A stretch of DNA of 64,000 nt from Hyphomicrobiales bacterium (GCA_027483505.1 JAIXUP010000006.1:1-64000), one strand, 5' to 3'. Numbered from the stretch's first letter, positions 34,781 to 44,058 are shown. Numbers and translations: made by a program. Notes: generated from the letters alone by a model not told the origin.

Positions 34781-36187
34781 GTGAGTCCGACCAACGCCAT
34801 AGCCCATCCCTACATGGCCAACTCGGTGCCCGAGATCAAAGCGGCGATGCTGAAGGACATCGGCGCCAAGTCCATCGCCGAACTGTTCGAGCAGATTCCG
34901 GCCGATCACCGCATGAAGAAGCCGCTGAAGCTGGCCCCCGGCATGCGCTCGGAGGCGGACCTCAAGAAGCATCTGGTCGGCCTGCTGCGCAAGAACAGCA
35001 CATGCGAGTCGCATCTGAGCTTTCTCGGCGCCGGGATCTGGCAGCATCATGTCCCGGCCATCTGCGACGAGATAGGCACAAGGTCGGAGTTCCTGACCTC
35101 GGTCTGGGGCACGGCTATGTCGGATCATGGCCGCAACCAGGCCTGGTTCGAGTTCTGCGCCCAGCTTGGCGAACTGGTCGGCATGGAGTTCGTCGGCCTG
35201 CCCGTCTACTCTTGGGGCTGCGCCGCGGGCAACGCCATCCGCATGGCGGCCCGCATCACAGGGCGCTCGGAAGTGCTGGTTCCGGAGACGCTCTGCCCCG
35301 AGCGGCTCGCCGTGATCCGGCAATACTGCGAGCCAGCGGAGATGGCGCGGCACATCAAGGTCGTCCCGATCCGGCATGACGCGAAGACCGGCCTGATCGA
35401 CCTCAAGGATCTCAAGGCGCGCCTCTCGGACAGGACCGCCGCCGTCTACTTCGAGAACCCAGGCTATCTCGGCATGATCGAGACCCAGGGAGCCGATATC
35501 GCGCGGATGGCCCGAGCGGCGGGGGCCGAGACCATTGTCGGCGTCGACCCGATCTCGCTCGGCGTGCTGGCCCCGCCAACTGACTATGGAGCGGACATCG
35601 TTGTCGGGACCATCCAGACGCTTGGCGTGCACATGAGCGCCGGGGGCGGCGCGGGCGGCTTCATCGCCTCGCGGGACGAGGAGGTCTACGCCCGCGAATA
35701 CCCGACGCTGAACATCTCGATCACCGATACGACGCATCCCGGCGAGGTCGGGTTCGGCCTGACGCTGTTCCACCAGTCGTCCTACGGGCTGCGTGAGGAG
35801 GGCAAGGACTGGACCGGAAACTCGGTCTACCTCACAGCCATCCAGAACGCGGTCTACATGTCGCTGCTCGGTCCCGAAGGCTTCCGTGAAATCGGAGAAC
35901 TGATCATCGCGCGCGCCCACTACGCCGCCCGGCGGATCGGCGCGATCAAGGGCGTGTCGGTCAACTGGCCAGCCGGCTTCTTCAAGGAGTTCGTCGTCGA
36001 TTTCTCCCGCACCGGCAAGACCGTGGCGAAAATCAACAAGGCGCTGCTGAAGCGCGGAATCTTCGGAGGCAAGGACCTGTCGAAGGACTTCCCCAAGCTC
36101 GGCCAGAGCGCGCTCTATGCCGTCACCGAATGCCATGGCGCTGACGACATTGATCGTCTGGTCGCCGCCCTCAAGGAGATCCTGTGA
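34781..36187 (+). CDS. Divergent glycine dehydrogenase (P-protein) subunit 1-like, GcvPA family
   Basis: 468 residues, alpha-like subunit of a split P-protein, homologous to the half that forms the non-PLP part. SHLSFLGAGIWQHHVPAICD (about residue 76) is clearly of the family. The usual substrate-channel motif YTPYQ.E.SQG is replaced by SVWGTAMSDHGRNQAWFEF, and ANASMYDGATA-like sequence by LPVYSWGCAAGNA. These differences suggest a substrate other than glycine, or other partners. The GTG at 34781 has AGAGGAG at good spacing; the track start (34757) is a poor second. No gcvT or gcvH is nearby. The stop overlaps the next start. Confidence 0.88.
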   Translation: MSPTNAIAHPYMANSVPEIKAAMLKDIGAKSIAELFEQIPADHRMKKPLKLAPGMRSEADLKKHLVGLLRKNSTCESHLSFLGAGIWQHHVPAICDEIGTRSEFLTSVWGTAMSDHGRNQAWFEFCAQLGELVGMEFVGLPVYSWGCAAGNAIRMAARITGRSEVLVPETLCPERLAVIRQYCEPAEMARHIKVVPIRHDAKTGLIDLKDLKARLSDRTAAVYFENPGYLGMIETQGADIARMARAAGAETIVGVDPISLGVLAPPTDYGADIVVGTIQTLGVHMSAGGGAGGFIASRDEEVYAREYPTLNISITDTTHPGEVGFGLTLFHQSSYGLREEGKDWTGNSVYLTAIQNAVYMSLLGPEGFREIGELIIARAHYAARRIGAIKGVSVNWPAGFFKEFVVDFSRTGKTVAKINKALLKRGIFGGKDLSKDFPKLGQSALYAVTECHGADDIDRLVAALKEIL

Positions 36188-37791
36188 TGAGGACGCCATC
36201 AAAAGCCATGCCGACCGTACGTGAAGTGCATCAGGCGCGCTGGAACGAGCCAGTGGTGATGGAGATGGGCGTCCCCGGCCGGCGCGGCGCGGTCTATTCA
36301 GCGCCGGAGGCCGTCGTCGAGAAGGCCGTCGGCAAGGCGGCGGATCTTGTGCCGGCCGCGATGCGCCGCAAGAACCGCCCTGCCTTGCCCGAAATGACCG
36401 AGCCGGATGTGCTGCGGCATTACCTGCACCTGTCGCAGATGGTTCACGGCATGATGGGCGTGAACCTGTTCGGCACCTGCACCATGAAATACAACCCGCG
36501 CATCTCGACCCATCTGACGCTCCGCCCCGAACTGGCGACGCTCCATCCCTACCAGCCCGAGGAAACCCTTCAGGGCCTGCTGGAGATCGTGCACAGCTTC
36601 GACCTGATCCTGCGCGAACTGTCGGGCATGGACCAGTTCGTGTTCCAGGCGGCCGGCGGCGCGGGCGCGGCCTATACCCATGCCTGCATCACGCGCGGCT
36701 ACTTCCAGGCGAGGGGCGAACTGGCGCAGCGCAACGAGATCATCTCGACGATCCAGACCCATCCCTGCAACCAGGCCACCGCGGCGACCGCCGGCTTCAA
36801 CGTCATCACGCTGCCGCTGGAGGAGAACGGCTATCCCTCGATCGAGGCCTTGCAGGGCGCCCTGTCGAACCGCACGGCCGCGCTGATGGTCAACAATCCG
36901 GACGACATGGGCGTCTACAATCCGCAGATCAAGGACTGGGTGAAGCTGGTCAAGAAGGCGGGCGCGCTGGCCTTCTACGACCATGCCAACTTCAACGGCG
37001 TGATGAGCAAGATCAGGGCGCGCGAACTGGGTTTCGACGCCTGCATGTTCATGCTGCACAAGACCTTCGGCGGCCCCAAGGGCGGCGGCGGTCCCGCGGT
37101 CGGGGCCTATGGCTGCAGCGCCGAGCTTGCGCCCTTCCTGCCAAAGCCCATCGTGCGGCTTGACGACAAGACGGGACGCTACCGGCTTGATGCCGACCGC
37201 AAGCTCAGCGTCGGCAAGGTGCGCGAGTATTTCGGCAATCTGCAGGTGGTGTTCTACGCCTATGCCTGGGCGCGGGCGATGGGCGGCGACGGCATCACGG
37301 AGGCCTCCGATCTTGCGGTGCTCGCCAACAACTACATGGAGAAGAAGCTCCTCGCGATCCCGGGCGTGGTCAAGTCGCAGCCGCAGATGACCATGCATCG
37401 CATGGAGATGACGCGCTACGGGCTTGGACCTCTCAAGGAGGAAACCGGCATCGGCATCGTCGAGGTCGGCGCGCGCATGACCGATTACGGCGTCGACAGC
37501 CCGTGGCTGAGCCACGAGCCCTGGGTCGTGCCGGAGCCTTTCACGCCCGAGCCGGGCGAGTTGTGGTCCAAGGAGGACATCGACTACTGGATCGCGGCGC
37601 TGGCCAAGGTTTGCGAGGAGGCCCGCACGAACCCTGATCTGGTCCGCACGGCCCCGCACAACGCCGCGATTCACGCGATCAACGGCGCGCGGCTTGATGA
37701 TCCGGCCTGGTGGGCCACGACCTGGCGGGCCTACAAGCGCAAGCAGGCGCCTGCCGCCAGGGCGGGCGGGAAGGCTGCTTCCAGCCGATGA
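36187..37791 (+). CDS. Divergent glycine dehydrogenase (P-protein) subunit 2-like, GcvPB family
   Basis: 534 residues, PLP-bearing half. LFGTCTMKYNPRIS and the Schiff-base lysine in MLHKTFGGPKGGGGPAVGAYG are present. In standard P-proteins the latter reads HKTF..PHGGGGPG.GP; here the conserved His is Lys and the spacing residues differ. The C-terminus carries EEARTNPDLVRTAPHN, as in canonical GcvPB. ATG 36187 overlaps the gcvPA-like stop (GTGATGA), so the two subunits are coupled. Orphan status, missing H- and T-proteins and the altered motifs argue that it is a specialised PLP decarboxylase or lyase, not housekeeping glycine cleavage (inference). Confidence 0.88.
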   Translation: MRTPSKAMPTVREVHQARWNEPVVMEMGVPGRRGAVYSAPEAVVEKAVGKAADLVPAAMRRKNRPALPEMTEPDVLRHYLHLSQMVHGMMGVNLFGTCTMKYNPRISTHLTLRPELATLHPYQPEETLQGLLEIVHSFDLILRELSGMDQFVFQAAGGAGAAYTHACITRGYFQARGELAQRNEIISTIQTHPCNQATAATAGFNVITLPLEENGYPSIEALQGALSNRTAALMVNNPDDMGVYNPQIKDWVKLVKKAGALAFYDHANFNGVMSKIRARELGFDACMFMLHKTFGGPKGGGGPAVGAYGCSAELAPFLPKPIVRLDDKTGRYRLDADRKLSVGKVREYFGNLQVVFYAYAWARAMGGDGITEASDLAVLANNYMEKKLLAIPGVVKSQPQMTMHRMEMTRYGLGPLKEETGIGIVEVGARMTDYGVDSPWLSHEPWVVPEPFTPEPGELWSKEDIDYWIAALAKVCEEARTNPDLVRTAPHNAAIHAINGARLDDPAWWATTWRAYKRKQAPAARAGGKAASSR

Positions 37792-37828
37792 GACAGGTTG
37801 CGATGATCGAAGGTGCGAGGTCACAGCC

Positions 37829-38473
37829 ATGGCCCTGACCATCTACGGCGCGGCCCGGACCCGGACATCGCGCGTGCTCTGGATCGCGGAGGAACTTGGC
37901 CTCGCCTACCGGCACGAGAAGCTCGCGCCGCAGAAGGGCGAGACCCGGACCGCTGCCTTTCTGGCGCTGAACCCGATGGGCCGCGTGCCGGCGATCGATG
38001 ATGACGGCCTGATCGTCTGGGAGTCGCTGGCGATCAACCTGCATCTGGCGCGGAAGTACGGTGCAGCAGCCTCCGCTGGCGGGCCCGCGTTGGGGCCGCG
38101 CGATCTCGGCGAGGAAGCGCTGATGACCCAGTGGACGCTCTGGACGGCAACGGAGTTCGAGCCGGGCGCCCATGATGTCGTTGTCCAGACCATCAACCTC
38201 CCCGAAGACCAGCGCGACCCGGCCAAACGCGATCTGGCGCTTGCCGCCCTGGCGCGGCCGCTCGGAGCGTTGAACACGGCTCTCGGGCTTGGCGGCGGCC
38301 ATCTCGTCGGCGGCCGGTTCACCGTGGCCGATCTCAATGCCGCCTGCGCGGCCTTCTATCTCCGGGCTGTGCCGCACGCGTTCGCGGCCTGTCCGAACGT
38401 GGCCGGCTGGTACGCGGCGACCACCGCCCGTCCGGCCTTTCAGCGCATGCTGGCCTTGAGGGATGCGGGGTGA
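37829..38473 (+). CDS. Glutathione S-transferase family protein
   Basis: 214 residues: N-terminal thioredoxin-like GST domain (LTIYGAARTRTSRVLWIAEE, then LNPMGRVPAIDDDGLIVWES) and helical C-terminal domain ending in WYAATTARPAFQRMLAL. The cis-Pro and ES glutathione-binding motifs are intact. The track start lies 135 bases upstream inside gcvPB-like; ATG 37829 is used. It stands within the operon, so it may remove or isomerise a reactive intermediate. Confidence 0.88.
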   Translation: MALTIYGAARTRTSRVLWIAEELGLAYRHEKLAPQKGETRTAAFLALNPMGRVPAIDDDGLIVWESLAINLHLARKYGAAASAGGPALGPRDLGEEALMTQWTLWTATEFEPGAHDVVVQTINLPEDQRDPAKRDLALAALARPLGALNTALGLGGGHLVGGRFTVADLNAACAAFYLRAVPHAFAACPNVAGWYAATTARPAFQRMLALRDAG

Positions 38474-39381
38474 CCCTCCCGCCGGACCCGCCGCATCTGT
38501 GGCCCGAGGAACGCTGGCGGTCGCTGGTGGGGCGCATTCGTGCCGGTCGCAGGTTGCGCCCTGCGGCCTGGAAGGATGGCGCGCGCTGCGCCGTGGCGCT
38601 GTCCTTCGATGCGGACCACGAGACCTTCGAGATGGGTCTGGGCGGTCAGGCCATGGGCCGTTTGGCCTGGGGTGAGTTCGGACGCAGGGTCGGCGTGCCC
38701 CGCATCCTGGCGCTCCTGAAGCGGCATGACGTGCCCGCCACCTTCTTCATCCCGGCGGTGTCGGCCCTGATCGACCCGGACGAGCCGCGCCGCATCGCCG
38801 CAGACGGCCATGAGATCGGCGTTCACGGCTGGATCCATGAGAATAACTCGCTGCTGCCCTACGAGGTCGAGCGCGATCTGATGCTGCGCGCCCGCGAGAC
38901 GCTGGCCCGGCTGTCCGGTCAGGAGCCGGTCGGCCTTCGCTCGGCCAACTGGGACACCTCGCCCAACACGGTGCGCATCGTGAAGGAGATGGGTCTGGTC
39001 TATGACTCGTCCCTGATGGCGGATGAGGAACCCTATGAACTGCTGCTGGATGGCGTTCCAACCGGTCTCGTCGAGGTTCCGGTCGAATGGTTGCGCGATG
39101 ACGCCGTTTATTTCCTCTTCAACCGCAATCCGGCCACCCGCCCTTACACCGCGCCTGCCGATGTGCTGGAGATCTTCCGGCGCGAATTCGATGCCGCCTA
39201 TGACGAGGGCACGGTGTTCCAACTGGTGATGCATCCTTTCGTGATCGGCTACCGTTCGCGGATATGGATCCTCGATGAACTGATCCGCCATGCCCGCGGT
39301 CGGCCCGGCGTCTGGTTCGCCAGCCATGCCGAGGTCGCCGCCTATGCGCGCGACCACGCTGTCGCGGAGGCTGCATCGTGA
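38470..39381 (+). CDS. CE4/NodB-fold polysaccharide deacetylase-like hydrolase
   Basis: 303 residues. SFDADHETFEM supplies the first metal-ligand aspartates and IGVHGWIHENNSLL the H-x3-H pair of the HpPgdA/PuuE-type branch, members of which hydrolyse peptidoglycan, allantoin or cyclic imides. No signal peptide is seen, so the enzyme is cytosolic and probably acts on a small amide. The GTG start overlaps the GST stop (GTGA). Two further PuuE-like proteins occur near 62 kb. Confidence 0.88.
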   Translation: MTLPPDPPHLWPEERWRSLVGRIRAGRRLRPAAWKDGARCAVALSFDADHETFEMGLGGQAMGRLAWGEFGRRVGVPRILALLKRHDVPATFFIPAVSALIDPDEPRRIAADGHEIGVHGWIHENNSLLPYEVERDLMLRARETLARLSGQEPVGLRSANWDTSPNTVRIVKEMGLVYDSSLMADEEPYELLLDGVPTGLVEVPVEWLRDDAVYFLFNRNPATRPYTAPADVLEIFRREFDAAYDEGTVFQLVMHPFVIGYRSRIWILDELIRHARGRPGVWFASHAEVAAYARDHAVAEAAS

Positions 39382-40346
39382 ACGCGGAGAGCCAGGAGGC
39401 CGTCGCCGTGGTCGGGGCCGGTTCGATCGGCGTGGCCTGGGCCATTGTCTTTGCGCGCGGCGGCCACGACGTTCGCCTGCAGGATCCGGACGCGGAGCGC
39501 CGCGAGCGGGCCCCGGCCGAGATTGCCCAGCGGCTCGAAGCCCTTGCCGCCGCAGGTCTCATCGATGAGCCGCCCGCTGCGCTCGCGAAGCGGATCACGC
39601 TGCATGCCGACCTTGGCGAGGCGCTGGCTGGCGTGGCGCATGTGCAGGAAAATGCGCCGGAGAGGCTGGAGATCAAGCAGGACCTGTTTGCGGCGTTTGC
39701 ACGTCTTGCACCGCCCGATGCGGTCCTGGCCTCGTCATCGTCGGCGATCACCGCCTCCAACTTTGCACCACCAGACAGCGCGCGGTCGCGCTGTCTGGTG
39801 GTGCATCCCGGAAACCCGCCCTTCCTGATCCCGGTGGTCGAACTGGTTCCGGCGCCGTTCACGGCGAATTCAGTGGTCGAGCAGTGCCGCGCGCGGCTCC
39901 GGCGCTGCGGCATGAGACCCGTGCTGGTGTCCCGCGAGGTGGAAGGCTTCGTCTTCAACCGTCTGCAGGGCGCGATGCTGCGCGAGGCCTATTGCCTCGT
40001 CCGCGACGGGGTGATCGGCGTGGAAGACCTTGACACCGTGGTGCGCGACGGCCTCGGCTTGCGCTGGGGCGTGATTGGCCCGTTCGAGACCGCCGATCTC
40101 AACACCCGCGGCGGCGTGGCCTCGCACGCGCAGAAAATGGGTCCGGCCTATGCCCGCATGGGCGCGGAGCGGGGCCAGCATGATCCATGGACGGAGCCGC
40201 TGGTGGCGCGCGTCGCCGCGGAACGCCGTGCGCTTCTGCCGCTGCAGCAATGGCAGGCGCGGGTGGAGTGGCGTGACCGGGCCCTCATGGCGCTGGTCGC
40301 CGCAAAACAGAGCTTGCCGCCCTTCGAGCCGGAGGAGGGGCCGTGA
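39378..40346 (+). CDS. 3-hydroxyacyl-CoA dehydrogenase-fold protein (CRYL1/L-gulonate or carnitine dehydrogenase-like)
   Basis: 322 residues, NAD-binding VVGAGSIGVAWAIVFARGG, then ASSSSAITASNF and the HPGNPPFLIPVVELVPAP substrate motif, followed by the C-terminal helical domain (FVFNRLQGAMLREAYCLV). These features match lambda-crystallin/L-gulonate 3-dehydrogenase and L-carnitine dehydrogenase more than fatty-acid enzymes. Reaction: NAD-dependent oxidation of a 3-hydroxy acid (inference). GTG start overlaps the previous stop (GTGA), and its own stop overlaps the next gene. Confidence 0.88.
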   Translation: MNAESQEAVAVVGAGSIGVAWAIVFARGGHDVRLQDPDAERRERAPAEIAQRLEALAAAGLIDEPPAALAKRITLHADLGEALAGVAHVQENAPERLEIKQDLFAAFARLAPPDAVLASSSSAITASNFAPPDSARSRCLVVHPGNPPFLIPVVELVPAPFTANSVVEQCRARLRRCGMRPVLVSREVEGFVFNRLQGAMLREAYCLVRDGVIGVEDLDTVVRDGLGLRWGVIGPFETADLNTRGGVASHAQKMGPAYARMGAERGQHDPWTEPLVARVAAERRALLPLQQWQARVEWRDRALMALVAAKQSLPPFEPEEGP

Positions 40347-42028
40347 GCGGTCGACTGACCATCACCTTCGAGGACCGCACGATCGGCGCGTTTCCCGGGC
40401 AGAGCCTCGGAGCGGCGCTGGCGGCCAGCGGCGAACTCGCCCTGCGCCATACGGCAGGGGGCGATTGCCGCGGGATGTTCTGCGGCATGGGTGTCTGTCA
40501 GGACTGTCTGGTGACGGTCGACGGCGCACCCAACCAGCGGGCCTGCATGGTCAAGGTGGCCGACGGCATGGTGGTGCGCCGACAGGCGGCACCCGGTGAG
40601 ACGCCGCCTGCGCGGGTGGGTGCCGCGCCGATCCTGTTCGAGAACCTACAGACGGTCACCGCGGATGTGCTGGTGATCGGAGGCGGGGCAGGGGGGCTGA
40701 GCGCTGCCCTGGCCGCGCGCTCCTGCGGCCTTGACGTGCTGCTGCTCGACGAGCGGCAGACGGCGGGCGGGCAATACTACAAGCAGCCCTCCGCGGCCCT
40801 GAAGGCTGAACCGCTCGACCGCCAGCAGCGCGACGGGGCGGCCCTGCGCCAGCGCTGCGAAGGCGCCGGCGTGCGGATCATTGATGGCGCCGAGACATTC
40901 GCCGCGCTTGATGCAGGCTCCGTGATGGCGACCCATGCCGGCCGCACGGCGGTTTACCGCGCTCGGGCGATGGTCATCGCCACTGGCGCCTATGAACGGG
41001 CCGTGCCAATTCCCGGCTGGACGCTGCCCGGCGTGATGACGACCGGGGCCCTGCAGACCCTGTGGCGCAGCCACCGCGCCTTGCCCGGCCGCCGCATCCT
41101 GATCGCCGGCAATGGACCGCTGAATCTGCAGGTGGCTTGCGAGGTCATGGCTGCAGGGGCGGACGTTGTGGCGGTTGCGGAGGCGGCGGCGCTGTTCGCG
41201 CCAGCCCGTGCCGGAGCCGCGTTGCGCATGGTGCTGCACGATCCGGCGCTGACGGCGACGGGGCTTGCGCTGATGGCACGCGCCCGGCTTGGCGGCGCGA
41301 CGCTGCATTTTGGCGCGGTCGCGCGCGGCATTTCAGCCGTCGAAGGCGGGCTTGAGGTCGAACTCGGCAGCGCGACGGGCGGTCACGGCGAACGCTTTGT
41401 CGTTGATGCAGTGGCGTTGGGCTATGGCTTCCAGCCCTCGAACGAGTTGCTGCGGGCGTTGGGAGCCCGGCATGACTACGATCCTGGCATCCGCGCCCTG
41501 CGAACGGTGCGCACGCGCGAGTGCGAAACCACGGTGCCGAACCTGTTTGCCGTCGGCGACGCCTGCGGCCTCGGCGGGGCTCCGGCCGCTCTCGCGGAAG
41601 GAGAGATTGCCGGCCTGGCCATTGCGGAAAGACTGGGCGCCAGGTCACCGGCAGGCGTGTCCGCTGATGCGGCGCATCGTCGGCTCGAAGGCCATCGCCG
41701 GTTTCAGGCGGCCCTCTGGCGCCTCTATGACGCCCCGTCGCCGAGACTGTCGCTGGCGGACGACGCTACGCTGATCTGCCGCTGCGAAGAGGTCAGCAAA
41801 GCCGCCTTGTTGGCCGCGATGGCCGACGGCGAACCGTCGATCGGCGCGGTGAAGCGGCGGACCCGCGCGGGCATGGGGCGCTGCCAGGGGCGCTATTGCG
41901 GACCGCTGATCGCGGCGCATCTGGCGGAGGAGACCGGGCGGCCGCTGGATGAACGCGCGCTGTTCGCGCCGCGTGCGCCCGTCAAGCCGGTGACGATCTC
42001 CGATCTGGTCGGCGGGTCGGCACCATGA
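40343..42028 (+). CDS. Fused ferredoxin/FAD/BFD oxidoreductase (HcnA-HcnB-like alpha subunit)
   Basis: 561 residues with three domains. An N-terminal [2Fe-2S] Fer2 domain (CRGMFCGMGVCQDC then C in NQRACM) resembles HcnA. An FAD domain follows (VIGGGAGGLSAALAARSCG; FAVGDACGLGGAP). A C-terminal BFD-like [2Fe-2S] domain (CRCEEV...GMGRCQGRYCGP) completes it. Related heteromers are hydrogen cyanide synthase, opine oxidases and D-hydroxyproline dehydrogenase, which oxidise amino or imino acids and pass electrons to the quinone pool. The next gene is the DAO-type catalytic partner. Start overlaps the previous stop (GTGA). Confidence 0.9.
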   Translation: MSGRLTITFEDRTIGAFPGQSLGAALAASGELALRHTAGGDCRGMFCGMGVCQDCLVTVDGAPNQRACMVKVADGMVVRRQAAPGETPPARVGAAPILFENLQTVTADVLVIGGGAGGLSAALAARSCGLDVLLLDERQTAGGQYYKQPSAALKAEPLDRQQRDGAALRQRCEGAGVRIIDGAETFAALDAGSVMATHAGRTAVYRARAMVIATGAYERAVPIPGWTLPGVMTTGALQTLWRSHRALPGRRILIAGNGPLNLQVACEVMAAGADVVAVAEAAALFAPARAGAALRMVLHDPALTATGLALMARARLGGATLHFGAVARGISAVEGGLEVELGSATGGHGERFVVDAVALGYGFQPSNELLRALGARHDYDPGIRALRTVRTRECETTVPNLFAVGDACGLGGAPAALAEGEIAGLAIAERLGARSPAGVSADAAHRRLEGHRRFQAALWRLYDAPSPRLSLADDATLICRCEEVSKAALLAAMADGEPSIGAVKRRTRAGMGRCQGRYCGPLIAAHLAEETGRPLDERALFAPRAPVKPVTISDLVGGSAP

Positions 42029-43167
42029 GCGGCTTCGATGTGCTGGTGGCGGGCGGCGGCATCGTCGGCATGACTGCCGCGCTCGACCTTGCGCGCGAAG
42101 GCCGGTCGGTGATCATCGTCGATGAGGGCCGGCATTCGGGCACGACGGCGAACGCCGGCAGCCTGCACATCCAGATGCAGAGCCGCTTCATCCGGATGTA
42201 CCCCGAACAGGTGGCCGACCTCGAACGCTCCTTGCCGCTCTATCCGGCTGGGGCGGCGCGCTGGCGGGAATTGGAAGCGGAACTGGGCGCGGATCTGGAG
42301 ATCAAATCCTCCGGCGGGCTGATGGTCGCCGATGATGCCGGGCAGTTCGCCTTCCTCGCAGACAAATGCGCCCGCGAGCGTCGGCTCGGGCTTGATGTGC
42401 ACATGCTGGAGCGGGCCGAGTTGGCCCGGATCGCGCCCTATCTTGGCGAAGCCGTCCATGGCGCCGAACTCTGCGTGGAGGAGGGCAAGCTCAACCCGCT
42501 CAAGGCGAACGAAGCCATCCGCACGACGCTTCAGGCGCTGGGCGTCCAGCGCCTGGACGAGACCGTGATCACGGCGCTTTCACCTGCCGGGCATGGCATC
42601 GAGGCGAGGCTGAGCCACCGCGGCGGTCAGCGCAGCCTGAGCGCCGGACAGGTCATTCTCGCGGCAGGATCGGGCACAGGCCAGCTTGCGGCCATGCTCG
42701 GCGTGACCATTCCCACCGTGGCCGAGCCGCTGCACGTCAACGTTACGGAAGCGACGGCGCCGCTGATCGGCCATCTGGTGCAGCACGCCGAACGGATGAT
42801 CACGATGAAGCAACTCGGCGCGGGGCAGGTCGTGATCGGGGGTGGCTGGCCGGCTCGTTTCACCGGCCCGGAAGAGTTCCCCACCGTCGATCCCGCCAGC
42901 ATGATCGGCAATCTCAGTCTTGCCCAGCACATCGTGCCGCGGCTCGGTTCGTTGCGGGTGATCCGCACATGGGCCGGCGTCAACACAACGACCGACGGCC
43001 AGTGCGTTCTGGGCAAGCTCCCCGGGCACGACAACGTCTTCTCCGCCGTTCCGGGAGATGCCGGCTATACGCTCGGGCCTCTGGTCGGGCGCATGGCCGC
43101 CGCCCTGGCCATGGGCAGGGATCCGGGCCACGACATCGCCCGCTTCACGCCGGCACGCTTCGGGTGA
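42025..43167 (+). CDS. DAO-family FAD oxidoreductase (HcnC/OoxB-like catalytic subunit)
   Basis: 380 residues. FAD motif VAGGGIVGMTAALDLAREG, then TTANAGSLHIQMQSRF, and a C-terminal GDAGYTLGPLVGR flavin contact. Members oxidise the C-N bond of amino or imino acids and opines. It overlaps the fused oxidoreductase gene by 4 bp (ATGA) and is the natural partner. The lack of a signal peptide points to a cytoplasmic, membrane-associated complex. It ends the operon and converges with the IclR gene. Confidence 0.9.
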   Translation: MSGFDVLVAGGGIVGMTAALDLAREGRSVIIVDEGRHSGTTANAGSLHIQMQSRFIRMYPEQVADLERSLPLYPAGAARWRELEAELGADLEIKSSGGLMVADDAGQFAFLADKCARERRLGLDVHMLERAELARIAPYLGEAVHGAELCVEEGKLNPLKANEAIRTTLQALGVQRLDETVITALSPAGHGIEARLSHRGGQRSLSAGQVILAAGSGTGQLAAMLGVTIPTVAEPLHVNVTEATAPLIGHLVQHAERMITMKQLGAGQVVIGGGWPARFTGPEEFPTVDPASMIGNLSLAQHIVPRLGSLRVIRTWAGVNTTTDGQCVLGKLPGHDNVFSAVPGDAGYTLGPLVGRMAAALAMGRDPGHDIARFTPARFG

Positions 43168-43194
43168 CCCTTTTGCGCGGCGGGACCAAACCGT

Positions 43195-44058
43195 TCAGTC
43201 CCTGACCAGTGCGTTGATCCGGTCTGTCGCTTCCAGCAGTTCCGGCAGGAAACGGCTGCGCATCTCTTCGGGCGTCACGCGCGCGCTCGGGCCGCAGACG
43301 TTCAGCGCGGCAATGATCTCGCCGGAGCGCGAACGGATCGGCGCCGAAACCGAGCGCAGCCCGACTTCAAGCTCCTCATCGACGACCGACCAGCCGACGC
43401 GGCGCGTCTCGTGGATGATGTCCCGCAGCTTCCCCTTGGCCGTCACCGTCTTGACCGTGTGGGCCGTCGGTTTGATCGAGCTCATGGCCTGCTCAAGCGC
43501 CTCGTCCACCAGCCCTGACAACAGGACGCGCCCGATCGAGGTGCAGTAGGCCGGAAGCCGCGTGCCGACCCTGATGCCGACGTTCACGAGGCGGGCGGAG
43601 TGCGCGATGTGAACCACATAGAGCACGTCTGTGCCATCAAGGACGGCGCCGTAGCAGGACTCGCCAAGCTTCTCGGACAGCTCCGCCACGATCGGCCGCG
43701 CGCTCTCCCAGAGGCTGGCGGAGGAGATCACGGAGTGGCTGAGTTCCAGCAGCTTCGGCGTGAGCTGGAAGCGCTTGCCGTCCGTGGCCATGTACCCGGC
43801 ATGGGCAAACGTGAGCAGGAAGCGGCGCGCGCTGGCGCGGCTCATTCCGGCGTACTCGGCCACCTCGGACAGCGTCATCCTCGGCTTATGGCGGCTGAAC
43901 ACCCGCAGGACATCGAAAGCTTTCAGCACCGACCCCACGATTTCGCGGTCTGCATTGCCCCGGTCCTGCAAGGCATCGGGGTCGCCCTCGGCCACGGCCT
44001 CATCAAGATCCCCCGGACGCAGGTCCTTGAGGCGGGAAGACGGATGGGATTGCAGCAT
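43195..44058 (-). CDS. IclR family transcriptional regulator
   Basis: 287 residues: a winged helix (IVGSVLKAFDVLRVFSRHKP, LSEVAEYAGMSRASARRFLL) after an unusually long N-terminal arm of about 45 residues, then the IclR effector domain with YVVHIAHSARLVNVGIRVG and LPAYCTSIGRVLLS. The track start is 99 bases upstream; the ATG at 44058 with GAGGA before it is preferred. It is divergent from the ABC importer operon with a candidate operator at 44234 in between, so it is the best candidate for regulating the accessory catabolic region. Confidence 0.9.
   Translation of the reverse strand: MLQSHPSSRLKDLRPGDLDEAVAEGDPDALQDRGNADREIVGSVLKAFDVLRVFSRHKPRMTLSEVAEYAGMSRASARRFLLTFAHAGYMATDGKRFQLTPKLLELSHSVISSASLWESARPIVAELSEKLGESCYGAVLDGTDVLYVVHIAHSARLVNVGIRVGTRLPAYCTSIGRVLLSGLVDEALEQAMSSIKPTAHTVKTVTAKGKLRDIIHETRRVGWSVVDEELEVGLRSVSAPIRSRSGEIIAALNVCGPSARVTPEEMRSRFLPELLEATDRINALVRD

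Noticed and set aside
34781-37791. Ordinary glycine cleavage system
   Set aside because: No gcvT or gcvH in the window, and key motifs of both subunits differ from canonical P-proteins.
40343-43167. Hydrogen cyanide synthase (hcnABC)
   Set aside because: Architecture is shared with opine, sarcosine and hydroxyproline oxidases; the catabolic context makes cyanide production less likely, and similarity alone cannot assign it.
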